A stretch of 64,000 nucleotides of DNA from Paracoccaceae bacterium (GCA_030758115.1 JANREX010000042.1:1-64000); one strand, 5' to 3'; shown: positions 1 through 8,052, numbered from the stretch's first letter. The notes: generated by a model not told the origin, from the sequence alone. Program-made: numbers and translations.

Positions 1-2
1 CG

Positions 3-24
3 AAAAATGTCCCATCATGGGACA
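3..24 (-). terminator. Rho-independent terminator of the TetR gene
   Basis: On the minus strand a 7-bp perfect stem (TGTCCCA/TGGGACA, loop of 3) is followed by a run of five T. It lies 10 bp past the stop of the RutR-like repressor, so that gene probably ends its transcript here and is separate from whatever lies left of the window. Confidence 0.8.
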
Positions 25-33
25 CCCCTCGGA

Positions 34-690
34 TCAGACCTTGAGCATCCGGCGGAACATCCCCTCGAGATAGGTGGCGGCCCCCGGAAAGACCCCGCCT
101 TCCGGCATCAGCACGTTCACCTGCGCCTCGAAATCCGCATAGTGCTGGGTGGTCGCCCAGATCGAGAAGATCAGGTGCCGGGGATCGACCGGCGCGATCC
201 GCCCCGCCGCCGCCCATTCCGTGATCAGCGCCGCCTTCTGGTCCACCAGCGGTTTCAGCCGCTTCTCCAGATGCGGGCCCATGCGCGGCGCGCCTTGCAG
301 GATCTCGTTGGCGAACAGCCGGCTCTCGCGCGGATAGGCCTGCGCCATGTCCAGCTTGCGCCGGACATAGGCCAGGATCTCCTCCAGCGGCTCTCCCTCC
401 GGGTTCATCTGTTCCAGCGGGTCCAGCCATGTCTCCATCAGCTGGTTCAGCAGGGTGACGTGGATGGTTTCCTTGCCGTCGAAGTAATAGAGGATATTGG
501 GCTTGGACAGCCCCGCCTCGGCCGCGATCTGGTCCAGCGTCGCCCCGCGAAACCCGTGGGCGGAAAACACCTCGAGTGCGGCGTCCAGAATCCGCTTGCG
601 ATTGCGCGTCTGGATGCGGCTGTGTTTGACGGCAGGCTGCGCGCCCAAGGTTTTGCCCGCCGTGCCGCCATTCTTTCCCGCGTCTTTCAT
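34..690 (-). CDS. rutR: RutR-like TetR-family repressor of pyrimidine catabolism
   Basis: TetR-family DNA-binding regulator of about 218 residues. An N-terminal helix-turn-helix (FRGATLDQIAAEAGLSKPN, then the typical YYF turn) precedes a RutR-type ligand domain. In E. coli RutR senses uracil and thymine. The gene diverges from a beta-ureidopropionase and dihydropyrimidinase operon, and the spacer holds a RutR-type palindrome at 800-815, so it probably represses that operon and itself. I chose the ATG at 690 because AGAGGGGG sits about 6 nt upstream; in-frame ATGs at 717 and 792 would add residues unlike the family. The family and pyrimidine role come from similarity and context; the ligand is not shown by sequence alone. 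Confidence 0.85.
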   Translation of the reverse strand: MKDAGKNGGTAGKTLGAQPAVKHSRIQTRNRKRILDAALEVFSAHGFRGATLDQIAAEAGLSKPNILYYFDGKETIHVTLLNQLMETWLDPLEQMNPEGEPLEEILAYVRRKLDMAQAYPRESRLFANEILQGAPRMGPHLEKRLKPLVDQKAALITEWAAAGRIAPVDPRHLIFSIWATTQHYADFEAQVNVLMPEGGVFPGAATYLEGMFRRMLKV

Positions 691-799
691 CAGCCCCCTC
701 TCTGCTGCGAAATTCATCGCTAGCGGATGTGCCCCCTTGCGTCCAGACCGGCGGTTCAAGACAAATCTTGACACAGGTGACGCAGGTTGCAATCGTCAA

Positions 800-815
800 T
801 TTACCAATTGGTAAA
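800..815. promoter_or_regulatory. RutR-type operator in the divergent pyrimidine promoter region
   Basis: TTTACCAATTGGTAAA is a perfect 16-bp palindrome. It matches the known RutR consensus TTGACCAnnTGGTCAA except for the third base of each arm. A TTGACA at 768-773 with AATCGT 17 nt later would place the start of the rightward transcript inside the palindrome, as expected for repression. The palindrome is seen directly; its function is inferred from the neighbouring regulator. Confidence 0.75.
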
Positions 816-922
816 AAAGCGACAAGGCGCAAGTCCTTCGACATTGCTGATGGCGGCCTGCAAGGCGACGCCTGCATGTGCTGGCACGGCGTCCATGACG
901 GTCAAGACAGGGAAAGAATACG

Positions 923-2173
923 ATGGCTGCACCCGGTGAAAACCTCAAGATCAACCCGGACCGGCTGTGGGACAGTCTGATGGAGATGGCCACGATCGGC
1001 CCCGGCATCGCGGGTGGCAACAACCGCCAGACCCTGACGGACGAGGATGCCGAGGGCCGCGCCCTGTTCCAGCGCTGGTGCGAGGACGCGGGCTGCACCA
1101 TGGGGCTGGACACGATGGGCAACATGTTCGCCCGGCGCGAGGGGACCGACCCTGACGCGCTGCCGGTCTATGTCGGATCGCATCTGGATACGCAGCCGAC
1201 GGGCGGGAAATACGATGGTGTCCTGGGGGTTCTGGGCGGGCTGGAGGTGATCCGCACGCTGAACGACCTGGGCATCCGCACGCGCCATCCCATCGTGGCC
1301 GTGAACTGGACCAACGAGGAGGGTGCGCGCTTTGCCCCCGCCATGCTGTCATCGGGCGTTTTTGCCGGTGTGCTGCAGGAAGACTGGGCCAAGGACCGCG
1401 TGGATGCGAAGGGCAAGCGCTTTGGCGATGAGTTGAAGCGGATCGGCTGGGAAGGCGACGAGCCTGTGGGCGCGCGCAAGATGCATGCCTATTACGAACT
1501 GCATATCGAGCAAGGACCGATCCTTGAGGCGGAAGGCAAGGATGTGGGCGTCGTCACCCATGGCCAAGGCCTGCGCTGGGTCCAATGCACGGTGACGGGC
1601 AAGGGCCAGCACACCGGATCGACACCGATGAAGATGCGCCGCAACGCGGGGCGCGGATTGGCGCAGATCACAGAACTGGTCCATGAGATCGCGATGAAGC
1701 ATCAACCCGCCGCCGTGGGCGCGATCGGGCATATCGACGTCTATCCCAACAGCCGCAACGTGATCCCGGAAAAGGTGGTCTTTACCGTGGATTTCCGCAG
1801 TCACGTACTTGAGACGCTGGAGGCGATGGTGGCCGAATTGCACGAGACAGCGCCGGGGATCTGTGACGCACTTGGCTGTGCCTTCGAGGCCGAGGTCGTG
1901 GGCGCCTTCGATCCGCCCGCCTTCGACGAGGGCTGCGTCAGCGCGATCCGCAAGGCCTGCGAGACACTGGGCTACAGCCATATGGATGTGATCTCGGGGG
2001 CCGGACACGATGCCTGCTGGATCAACCGGGTCGCGCCGACGGCGATGATCATGACGCCCTGTGTGGATGGCCTGAGCCATAACGAGGCAGAAGAGATCAC
2101 CAAGGATTGGGCGCGTGCCGGTTGCGACGTGCTGCTGCACGCGGTGGTCGAGACGGCGGGCATTGCCGAGTGA
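923..2173 (+). CDS. pydC: beta-ureidopropionase / N-carbamoyl-amino-acid hydrolase (M20 family)
   Basis: Zn-dependent amidohydrolase of the hydantoinase/carbamoylase family, 416 residues, the usual length. It would release beta-alanine (or beta-aminoisobutyrate), CO2 and ammonia from the N-carbamoyl product of dihydropyrimidinase, the last step of reductive pyrimidine breakdown in the cytosol. Metal-site motifs are visible: GSHLDTQPTGGKYDG (His87, Asp98), NEEGARF (Glu132-133), YYELHIEQGPIL and a C-terminal SGAGHDA. The start has AGGGAAAG upstream. It is first in an operon with dihydropyrimidinase 103 bp downstream, which favours ureidopropionase over a hydantoin-specific carbamoylase. The dihydropyrimidine dehydrogenase genes (preT/preA) are not in the window. 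Confidence 0.88.
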   Translation: MAAPGENLKINPDRLWDSLMEMATIGPGIAGGNNRQTLTDEDAEGRALFQRWCEDAGCTMGLDTMGNMFARREGTDPDALPVYVGSHLDTQPTGGKYDGVLGVLGGLEVIRTLNDLGIRTRHPIVAVNWTNEEGARFAPAMLSSGVFAGVLQEDWAKDRVDAKGKRFGDELKRIGWEGDEPVGARKMHAYYELHIEQGPILEAEGKDVGVVTHGQGLRWVQCTVTGKGQHTGSTPMKMRRNAGRGLAQITELVHEIAMKHQPAAVGAIGHIDVYPNSRNVIPEKVVFTVDFRSHVLETLEAMVAELHETAPGICDALGCAFEAEVVGAFDPPAFDEGCVSAIRKACETLGYSHMDVISGAGHDACWINRVAPTAMIMTPCVDGLSHNEAEEITKDWARAGCDVLLHAVVETAGIAE

Positions 2174-2186
2174 TGAGAGGGCAGGG

Positions 2187-2234
2187 CCGGGGGCCAACCC
2201 CCGGACCCCCGGGATATTTGAAGCAAGAAGAAAC
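2187..2234 (+). repeat. intergenic hairpin plus GGATATTT..AAGAAGAAA repeat, copy 1
   Basis: A 7-bp perfect stem (CCGGGGG/CCCCCGG, loop CCAA, 2187-2204) is followed at 2212-2234 by GGATATTTGAAGCAAGAAGAAAC. The same 23-base core returns at 17037, 35861, 40742, 54920 and 57163, always between genes. Here it separates two genes of one apparent operon, so it may act as an RNA stability or attenuation element and not as a full stop. Confidence 0.7.
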
Positions 2235-2276
2235 GGGGGCCACGGAGCCTCGTTTCGGGCGACAAGGAGGGTTGAG

Positions 2277-3737
2277 ATGACCAAGGTGATCAAGGGCGGC
2301 ATGGTCTGCACGGCGGACCGCACCTGGAAGGCCGATGTGCTGATCGAGGGCGAGACCATCAAGCAGATCGGCGAGGACCTGAAGGGCGATGAGTATATCG
2401 ACGCGGAAGGCGCCTATGTGATCCCCGGCGGGATCGATCCGCATACGCATCTGGAAATGCCTTTCATGGGCACCACCGCCGCCGAAACCTTCGAGAGCGG
2501 CACCTGGGCTGCAGCCGTGGGCGGGACCACGATGATCGTGGATTTCTGCCTGCCCGGCGCCGACGGAAGCATCAAGAACGCGATCAATGAATGGCACCGC
2601 AAGTCTGCGCCGCAGATCTGTTCCGACGTGGGCTATCACATGGCGATCACCGGCTGGAACGAGAGCGTCTTCAACGAGATGAAGGACGCGGTCGAGATGG
2701 GGGTCAACAGCTTCAAGCATTTCATGGCCTACAAGGGCGCGCTGATGATCGAGGACGACGAGATGTTCGCCTCGTTCAAGCGCTGCGCCGAACTGGGCGC
2801 GCTGCCGATGGTGCATGCCGAGAATGGCGACCTGGTGGCCGAGATGCAGCAGAAATACTTTGACCAGGGGATCACCGGGCCGGAAGGCCACGCCTATTCC
2901 CGCCCGCCGGAGTTCGAGGGCGAGGCCGCGAACCGCGCCATCACCATCGCCGATGCGGCGGGCGTGCCTTTGTACATCGTGCATGTGTCCTGCGAGCAGG
3001 CGCATGAGGCGATCCGGCGCGCGCGCCAGAAAGGGATGCGCGTCTATGGCGAGCCGCTGATCCAGTTCCTGACGCTGGATGAGAGCGAGTATTTCAACAC
3101 CGACTGGGATCATGCCGCGCGGCGCGTGATGTCGCCGCCGTTCCGCAACAAGGCACATCAGGACAGCCTCTGGGCCGGGTTGCAGGCGGGATCACTGCAG
3201 GTGGTGGCCACCGATCACGCGGCCTTCAGCACGGCGCAGAAGCGCGCGGGCCGGCATGATTTCCGCATCATCCCCAACGGGTCGAACGGGCTGGAGGAGC
3301 GTCTGGCCGTTCTGTGGACAGAAGGGGTCGAGACAGGTCGTCTGACGCCCAATGAATTCGTCGCCGCCACCAGCACGAATGTCGCCAAGATCCTGAACAT
3401 CTATCCCAAGAAGGGCGCGATCGTCGAAGGGGCGGATGCCGATATCGTGGTCTGGGATCCCAGGATCACCAAGACGATCAGCGCCTCGAACCACCATTCG
3501 GTGCTGGATTACAACGTCTTCGAAGGCTTCGAGGTCAAGGCGCAGGCGCGCTATACCCTGAGCCGTGGCGAGGTGATCTGGGCCTGGGGGCAGAACAGCC
3601 AGCCGCAACCCGGACGCGGCCGTTTCGTGCCGCGCCCCGCATTCCCGTCGGCCAACCTTGCCTTGAGCAAATGGAAGGAACTGACGGCGCCGAAGATGAT
3701 CAAGCGCGATCCGCTGAATATTCCGGCAGGGATCTGA
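2277..3737 (+). CDS. hydA: dihydropyrimidinase
   Basis: Cyclic amidohydrolase of 486 residues, the normal family length. It hydrolyses dihydrouracil and dihydrothymine to N-carbamoyl-beta-amino acids. The binuclear zinc site is visible: GGIDPHTHLEMPF (His56, His58), the carbamylated lysine in SFKHFMAYKGA (Lys153), HAENGD, YIVHVSCEQA and ATDHAAF. The ATG at 2277 has a textbook AAGGAGGG 5 nt upstream; the open frame extends further left but into the intergenic repeat. It lies between the ureidopropionase and the ABC importer, giving two successive steps of the reductive pathway plus uptake. Confidence 0.93.
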   Translation: MTKVIKGGMVCTADRTWKADVLIEGETIKQIGEDLKGDEYIDAEGAYVIPGGIDPHTHLEMPFMGTTAAETFESGTWAAAVGGTTMIVDFCLPGADGSIKNAINEWHRKSAPQICSDVGYHMAITGWNESVFNEMKDAVEMGVNSFKHFMAYKGALMIEDDEMFASFKRCAELGALPMVHAENGDLVAEMQQKYFDQGITGPEGHAYSRPPEFEGEAANRAITIADAAGVPLYIVHVSCEQAHEAIRRARQKGMRVYGEPLIQFLTLDESEYFNTDWDHAARRVMSPPFRNKAHQDSLWAGLQAGSLQVVATDHAAFSTAQKRAGRHDFRIIPNGSNGLEERLAVLWTEGVETGRLTPNEFVAATSTNVAKILNIYPKKGAIVEGADADIVVWDPRITKTISASNHHSVLDYNVFEGFEVKAQARYTLSRGEVIWAWGQNSQPQPGRGRFVPRPAFPSANLALSKWKELTAPKMIKRDPLNIPAGI

Positions 3738-3830
3738 ACCGCGCCGGATTTCATGCAGACCAGCGGGGTTCCGGACTTGATCCGGGGCCTTGCCGCCAGC
3801 CAATACTGCTGCCAGCAGGAGAAGACAGAC

Positions 3831-4631
3831 GTGACCACCCAACCCGCGATCAGCGCACCCGTGATAAGTGCCAAGGGGCTTGATCTGACCTTTCAGACCG
3901 GCGACGGGCCGGTGCATGCCTTGCGCGATGTGTCACTGGACATCGGCAAGGGGGATTTCGTCAGCTTCATCGGGCCCTCGGGCTGTGGCAAGACGACATT
4001 CCTGCGGGTCATGGCGGATCTGGAGCAGCCGACAGCGGGGCAGATCACCGTCAACGGCACCTCGCCCGAGGCGGCGCGCAAGGCACGCGCCTATGGTTAT
4101 GTCTTCCAGGCGGCGGGGCTTTACCCATGGCGTACCATCGGGGGCAATATCCGCCTGCCGCTGGAGATCATGGGATATGACCGCGCCGACCAGGATGCGC
4201 GCGTCGCGCGTGTCCTTGACCTGGTGGAACTGGGCGGGTTCGAGAAGAAATACCCCTGGCAACTGTCGGGCGGGATGCAGCAGCGCGCCAGTATCGCAAG
4301 GGCGCTGGCCTTCGATGCCGACATCCTGCTGATGGACGAACCCTTCGGCGCGCTGGACGAGATCGTGCGCGACCACCTGAACGAGCAGCTTCTGAAACTC
4401 TGGGATCGGACCGACAAGACGATCTGCTTCGTGACCCACTCGATCCCGGAAGCGGTCTATCTGTCGACCAAGATCGTTGTCATGTCGCCGCGCCCGGGCC
4501 GGATCACCGATGTGATCGACAGCCCCCTGCCGAGGGCGCGCCCGCTGGAGATCCGCGACACTCCGGAATTTCTCGAGATCGCGCATCGCGTCCGCGAGGG
4601 GCTGCGTGCGGGGCATGCCTATGATGATTGA
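3831..4631 (+). CDS. ABC transporter ATPase, nitrate/taurine/NMT1 type (pyrimidine uptake, probable)
   Basis: ATP-binding subunit of a SsuB/TauB-like importer, about 266 residues. Walker A is GPSGCGKTT, the signature is LSGGMQQR and Walker B is ILLMDEP followed by the D-loop GALD. I prefer the GTG at 3831, preceded by AGGAG 10 nt upstream, to an ATG at 3753 that adds 26 unrelated residues. It is followed by two permease genes and a periplasmic binding protein, all plus strand. The pyrimidine or pyrimidine-like substrate is inferred from the adjacent catabolic genes and RutR-like repressor. Confidence 0.85.
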   Translation: MTTQPAISAPVISAKGLDLTFQTGDGPVHALRDVSLDIGKGDFVSFIGPSGCGKTTFLRVMADLEQPTAGQITVNGTSPEAARKARAYGYVFQAAGLYPWRTIGGNIRLPLEIMGYDRADQDARVARVLDLVELGGFEKKYPWQLSGGMQQRASIARALAFDADILLMDEPFGALDEIVRDHLNEQLLKLWDRTDKTICFVTHSIPEAVYLSTKIVVMSPRPGRITDVIDSPLPRARPLEIRDTPEFLEIAHRVREGLRAGHAYDD

Positions 4632-4791
4632 ACGCGGTCCTGCCTGCCCCGCCGATACGGGTGGAAAAAAAGCAGGCGCCTGCCTCCCTTCGCACCCGTC
4701 CCGCGTTTCTTGCAAGGTGGCGGACCCCTTCACCGTTCACGGTCATCGGCTCTCCAGCCTGTACCGTGACGGCAGTGAAGCATCATTTCCT

Positions 4792-4866
4792 TTCATCGTT
4801 CTTAAAATACTCATGAACCTGCGCGCGCTGCGGGCGATGCGATGCGAGTATTTGGGGAACGATGAA
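4792..4866. repeat. long imperfect inverted repeat inside the ABC operon
   Basis: A 21-base left arm (4792-4812) and right arm (4846-4866) pair at 18 of 21 positions around a 33-base GC-rich loop. Each arm, read outward or inward, resembles a degenerate copy of the window's intergenic repeat (GAGTATTT....GAACGATGAA). The element lies in the 252-bp gap between the ATPase and the first permease; no gene is visible in that gap. It could form an mRNA hairpin that adjusts the ATPase-to-permease ratio. Confidence 0.75.
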
Positions 4867-4883
4867 GCCGGGAGTGTCAGGGC

Positions 4884-5816
4884 ATGAGAAACGCGTTGCC
4901 TGTCCTGACGGTTCTGATCGCAATCCTGGCGATCTGGTACGTGGCCGTGGCCCCCATGAACATCCGCGTGGCGCTGGACCAGGCGCAGCGGGGTGGGGCG
5001 GTCCTGCAACCGGAAACGGCGCTGGAGCGGCAGGAGGTATCTGTCTGGTCCCTGATGCTGCGCAATCCCGCGCAGATCACGCAGACCTACGCGATGGAGC
5101 GGCCGCGCCTGCCGACACCGGTGCAGGTCGCCACCGAACTGTGGAGCACCACGGGCGAGATGGCCCTGAACGGGCGGGCGATGTCGAAACGCTCGTTGAT
5201 CTATCACGGCTGGATCACGCTGCAATCCACGCTCTGGGGCTTTGCGCTGGGGACGGCGCTGGGCATCCTGGGGGCGGTTGCCATCGTCTATTCCCGCGTC
5301 GTGAACATGAGCCTGATGCCCTGGGCGATCATCAGCCAGACGGTGCCCATCGTTGCGCTGGCGCCGATGATCATCGTCGTGTCGTCGCAGCTTGGTATCC
5401 AGGACAGGTCGGTCCCCAAGGCGATCATCTCGGCCTATCTGTGTTATTTCCCGGTGCTGGTGGGGATGGTGAAGGGCCTGCGTTCGCCGGCTCATGCGCA
5501 GCTTGACCTGCTCAAGACCTATAACGCCTCGGGCTTTCAGGCCTTTCTGAAACTGCGTCTGCCGGCCTCGGTGCCTTACCTGTTCACCTCGCTCAAGGTG
5601 GGGATCGCCGCGGCGCTGGTGGGCACCATCGTGGGCGAATTGCCGACGGGTGCCATCAGCGGCTTGGGCGCGCGCATCCTGATCGGGGATCAGTTCGGCA
5701 CGCCGCTGGCGATCTGGGCAGCCCTGGTGGCGGCGGCGGTTCTGGCGGGTGTGCTTGTCACCTTGCTGGACCTGGCGCAGCGCATCACCTTGCGCCGCAT
5801 GGGGATGCAGTCATGA
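4884..5816 (+). CDS. ABC transporter permease, NMT1/taurine type
   Basis: Inner-membrane permease of 310 residues in the BPD_transp_1 family. It has an N-terminal hydrophobic segment (about residues 5-25), a long periplasmic stretch, and four or five further membrane segments from about residue 110. The coupling loop near residue 210 (LLKTYNASGFQAFLKLRLPA) has the EAA-like layout that contacts the ATPase. The start has GGGAG upstream. Its stop overlaps the next permease (ATGA). It should form a heterodimeric channel with that gene. Confidence 0.85.
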   Translation: MRNALPVLTVLIAILAIWYVAVAPMNIRVALDQAQRGGAVLQPETALERQEVSVWSLMLRNPAQITQTYAMERPRLPTPVQVATELWSTTGEMALNGRAMSKRSLIYHGWITLQSTLWGFALGTALGILGAVAIVYSRVVNMSLMPWAIISQTVPIVALAPMIIVVSSQLGIQDRSVPKAIISAYLCYFPVLVGMVKGLRSPAHAQLDLLKTYNASGFQAFLKLRLPASVPYLFTSLKVGIAAALVGTIVGELPTGAISGLGARILIGDQFGTPLAIWAALVAAAVLAGVLVTLLDLAQRITLRRMGMQS

Positions 5817-6658
5817 CCTGGCTTGTCATCGCCCTTGTCTTCTGGCTTGGCGCCTGGGCCTTCAACGCATGGCTGGCCAATTCGCGCTGGGGCGGCCAGC
5901 GCGGCGCGCGGATCGCGGTGCCGATCATCTTCGGGATCACCTTGCTGGTGCTCTGGGAAGGGCTGGTGCGCGGCCTGGGCGTGTCGCCCGTCATCCTGCC
6001 CGCCCCCTCGATCGTGGCGCAGACCTTTGCCGCATCGACCGATCTGTTGTGGGAGGATTTCCGGCAGACAGTCCTCAAGGGCGCGCTGACCGGTTTCGCC
6101 ATCGGCAGTGCGGCCGCCATCGTGACGGCCATCCTGATCGACAGATCGGCCTTTCTGACACGTGGCCTTCTGCCCGTGGGCAATTTCGTGGCGGCCCTTC
6201 CCATCGTGGGCATCGCCCCCATCCTGGTCAGCTGGTTCGGCTTTGACTGGCAATCCAAGGCGGCGGTCGTGGTGGTCATGGTCTTCTTCCCGATCCTGGT
6301 GAACACCGTGCAGGGCCTGCGTGAGACCGATGCCATGCAGCGCGACCTGATGCGCACCTATGCGGCGGGATACATGCAGACGCTGTTGAAGCTGCGCCTG
6401 CCGGCCGCGATGCCCTTCGTCTTCAACGGGTTGAAGATCGCGACCACGCTGGCGCTGATCGGTGCCATCGTGGCCGAATATTTCGGCTCGCCCACGCGGG
6501 GAATGGGATTCCGCATCTCGACCGGTGTCGGCAGCCTGTCGATCGATCTGGTCTGGGCCGAAATCTTTGTCGCGGCCATCGCCGGGACAGCCTTCTATGG
6601 TATCGTGGTATGGATCGAAAGGGCGGTGACCTTCTGGCATCCATCCCAGCGCCGATAA
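5813..6658 (+). CDS. ABC transporter permease, second subunit
   Basis: 281-residue BPD_transp_1 permease with about six membrane segments and an EAA-like loop (LMRTYAAGYMQTLLKLRLPA) almost identical in layout to that of the preceding permease. The ATG overlaps the previous stop as ATGA, so the two are translationally coupled. It is one half of the membrane channel of the NMT1-type importer. Confidence 0.85.
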   Translation: MTWLVIALVFWLGAWAFNAWLANSRWGGQRGARIAVPIIFGITLLVLWEGLVRGLGVSPVILPAPSIVAQTFAASTDLLWEDFRQTVLKGALTGFAIGSAAAIVTAILIDRSAFLTRGLLPVGNFVAALPIVGIAPILVSWFGFDWQSKAAVVVVMVFFPILVNTVQGLRETDAMQRDLMRTYAAGYMQTLLKLRLPAAMPFVFNGLKIATTLALIGAIVAEYFGSPTRGMGFRISTGVGSLSIDLVWAEIFVAAIAGTAFYGIVVWIERAVTFWHPSQRR

Positions 6659-6723
6659 ACAAGCCGTCAAAAAAGAAGCCGTTGAGGCCGGGCACAACAA
6701 AAGTTCAACAAGGAGTATGAAAC

Positions 6724-7713
6724 ATGAAGAAATTGATGACCGGTGCCGTCCTTGCCATGGGGCTGGCCAGCGCCCCTGCATGGGCCGCAGATGATGTGAC
6801 GCTGCAACTGAAATGGGTCACGCAGTCCCAGTTCGCGGGCTATTACGTGGCGCTCGACAAGGGGTTCTATGAAGAGGAAGACCTGAACGTGACCATCCTT
6901 CCGGGCGGTCCCGACATTGCGCCCACGCAGGTTCTGGCCGGTGGTGGCGCGGATGTGACCGTGGAATGGATGCCCGCAGCCCTGGCCGCGCGCGAGAAGG
7001 GTCTGCCGATGGTGAACATCGCACAGCCCTTCAAATCCTCGGGGATGATGCTGACCTGCTGGAAAGATGCAGGCATTGCCACCCCCGCCGATCTGAAGAA
7101 CCGCACGCTGGGCGTCTGGTTCTTCGGCAACGAGTTCCCCTTCATGAGCTGGATGAGCCAGCTGGGCATTTCCACCGATGGCAAGAGCGAGAACGGAGTC
7201 GAGGTGCTGAAGCAGGGCTTCAACGTCGATCCGCTGATCCAGCGCCAGGCTGATTGCATCTCGACCATGACCTACAACGAGTATTGGCAGGTGATCGACG
7301 CGGGCGTGACGCCCGAGGAACTGGTGACCTTCAAGTATGAAGACCAGGGCGTGGCCACGCTTGAGGACGGTCTTTATGTCCTCGAAGAGAACCTGAGCGA
7401 TCCGGCCTTCGTCGACAAGATGGCCCGCTTCGTGCGCGCCTCGATGAAGGGTTGGAAATACGCCGAGGAGAACCCGGACGAGGCCGCGATGATCGTTCTG
7501 GACAACGACCAGACCGGCGCCCAGACCGAAGCCCATCAGAAGCGGATGATGGGAGAGGTGGCCAAGCTGACCGCCGGGTCGAACGGCGCGCTGGATCCGG
7601 CAGATTATGAGCGGACCGTCGCGACCCTTCTTGCCGCGGGTTCGGATCCGGTGATCACCAAGCAGCCCGAGGGCGCATGGACCCATGTGATCAGCGATGC
7701 CGCGCTGAACTGA
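6724..7713 (+). CDS. periplasmic substrate-binding protein, NMT1/THI5-like
   Basis: 329 residues with a clear Sec signal peptide (MKKLMTGAVLAMGLASAPAWA, cleavage before ADD). The mature part begins VTLQLKWVTQSQFAGYYVA, typical of the NMT1/THI5-like family that binds pyrimidine precursors, riboflavin-like or sulfonate ligands. The start has AAGGAG 9 nt upstream, and a strong terminator lies 24 bp after the stop. It is the last gene of the importer and of the pyrimidine operon. The ligand is inferred from context. Confidence 0.87.
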   Translation: MKKLMTGAVLAMGLASAPAWAADDVTLQLKWVTQSQFAGYYVALDKGFYEEEDLNVTILPGGPDIAPTQVLAGGGADVTVEWMPAALAAREKGLPMVNIAQPFKSSGMMLTCWKDAGIATPADLKNRTLGVWFFGNEFPFMSWMSQLGISTDGKSENGVEVLKQGFNVDPLIQRQADCISTMTYNEYWQVIDAGVTPEELVTFKYEDQGVATLEDGLYVLEENLSDPAFVDKMARFVRASMKGWKYAEENPDEAAMIVLDNDQTGAQTEAHQKRMMGEVAKLTAGSNGALDPADYERTVATLLAAGSDPVITKQPEGAWTHVISDAALN

Positions 7714-7736
7714 TCTTTTTCGGATGCTCCTTTGTG

Positions 7737-7765
7737 AAAGGGCCGGTGAAAGCCGGCCCTTTTTT
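7737..7765 (+). terminator. Rho-independent terminator of the pyrimidine operon
   Basis: GGGCCGG (7740-7746) pairs with CCGGCCC (7753-7759), extended by three A-T pairs, loop of six, followed by six T. This is a complete intrinsic terminator just after the binding-protein gene. Confidence 0.92.
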
Positions 7766-7858
7766 CATGCGCAAACGCTGGTGACGAAGGGATGGCCCAT
7801 TGCCGCGGTATTGACTTGGGTATTGACAGGTCCCTCCTGTGATCGCAAAGTCAACCAA

Positions 7859-7871
7859 GCGGTCGGTTTTG
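7859..7871. promoter_or_regulatory. GCGGTCGGTTTTG motif, shared with the paaZ/paaI divergent region
   Basis: The 13 bases GCGGTCGGTTTTG occur here and again, identical, at 59307-59319 between the divergent paa transcripts. Here the left part is AACCAA where the paa copy has GACCGT, so the dyad is weaker. It may be a second site for the TetR regulator encoded at 62292, upstream of the aromatic-acid TRAP operon, or it may be chance. Confidence 0.35.
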
Positions 7872-7945
7872 ATGCCTGTCGACACCGTCCCCGCGTCCGG
7901 TGGCAAAACGTGCTTTTCGGCTGATCGGAGATGGCGTATCGTAAA

Positions 7946-7975
7946 TTGACATGATGCATAATTATTAGTATGCAT
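7946..7975 (+). promoter_or_regulatory. promoter with embedded ATGCATA dyad upstream of the GST/TRAP operon
   Basis: TTGACA at 7946-7951 is followed 17 nt later by TATGCA (7969-7974), an acceptable -35/-10 pair. Overlapping it is a perfect inverted repeat, ATGCATA (7954-7960), 8-nt AT-rich spacer, TATGCAT (7969-7975). A bound regulator would cover the spacer and the -10. The AT-rich dyad resembles operators of GntR-type regulators, but no GntR gene is in the window. The leader ORF starts 33 nt after the dyad. Confidence 0.55.
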
Positions 7976-8007
7976 CCTAATCGCGGGAACCTTTGGGAGG
8001 AGGGCTC

Positions 8008-8052
8008 ATGATCCAGACTTGCGTCAGTGCCCTTGCGGGCAAACGACCATGA
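8008..8052 (+). CDS. 14-residue leader ORF coupled to the GST gene
   Basis: An ATG preceded by a very strong ribosome site (GGGAGGAGGG, 3-nt spacing) opens a 14-codon frame, MIQTCVSALAGKRP, whose TGA overlaps the ATG of the GST as ATGA. The GST itself has no good ribosome site, so ribosomes probably load at the leader and re-initiate. No regulatory codon run is obvious. It could be a plain coupling device; the coding call is direct but expression is inferred. Confidence 0.5.
   Translation: MIQTCVSALAGKRP

Noticed and set aside
4743-5495. Minus-strand 250-codon open frame near the inverted repeat
   Set aside because: It is antisense to the permease, rich in Arg, His and Asp, and has no family motif.
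7724-7924. 66-codon plus-strand frame in the gap after the pyrimidine operon
   Set aside because: It starts inside the intrinsic terminator and has no ribosome site; the region is better explained as terminator plus promoter.
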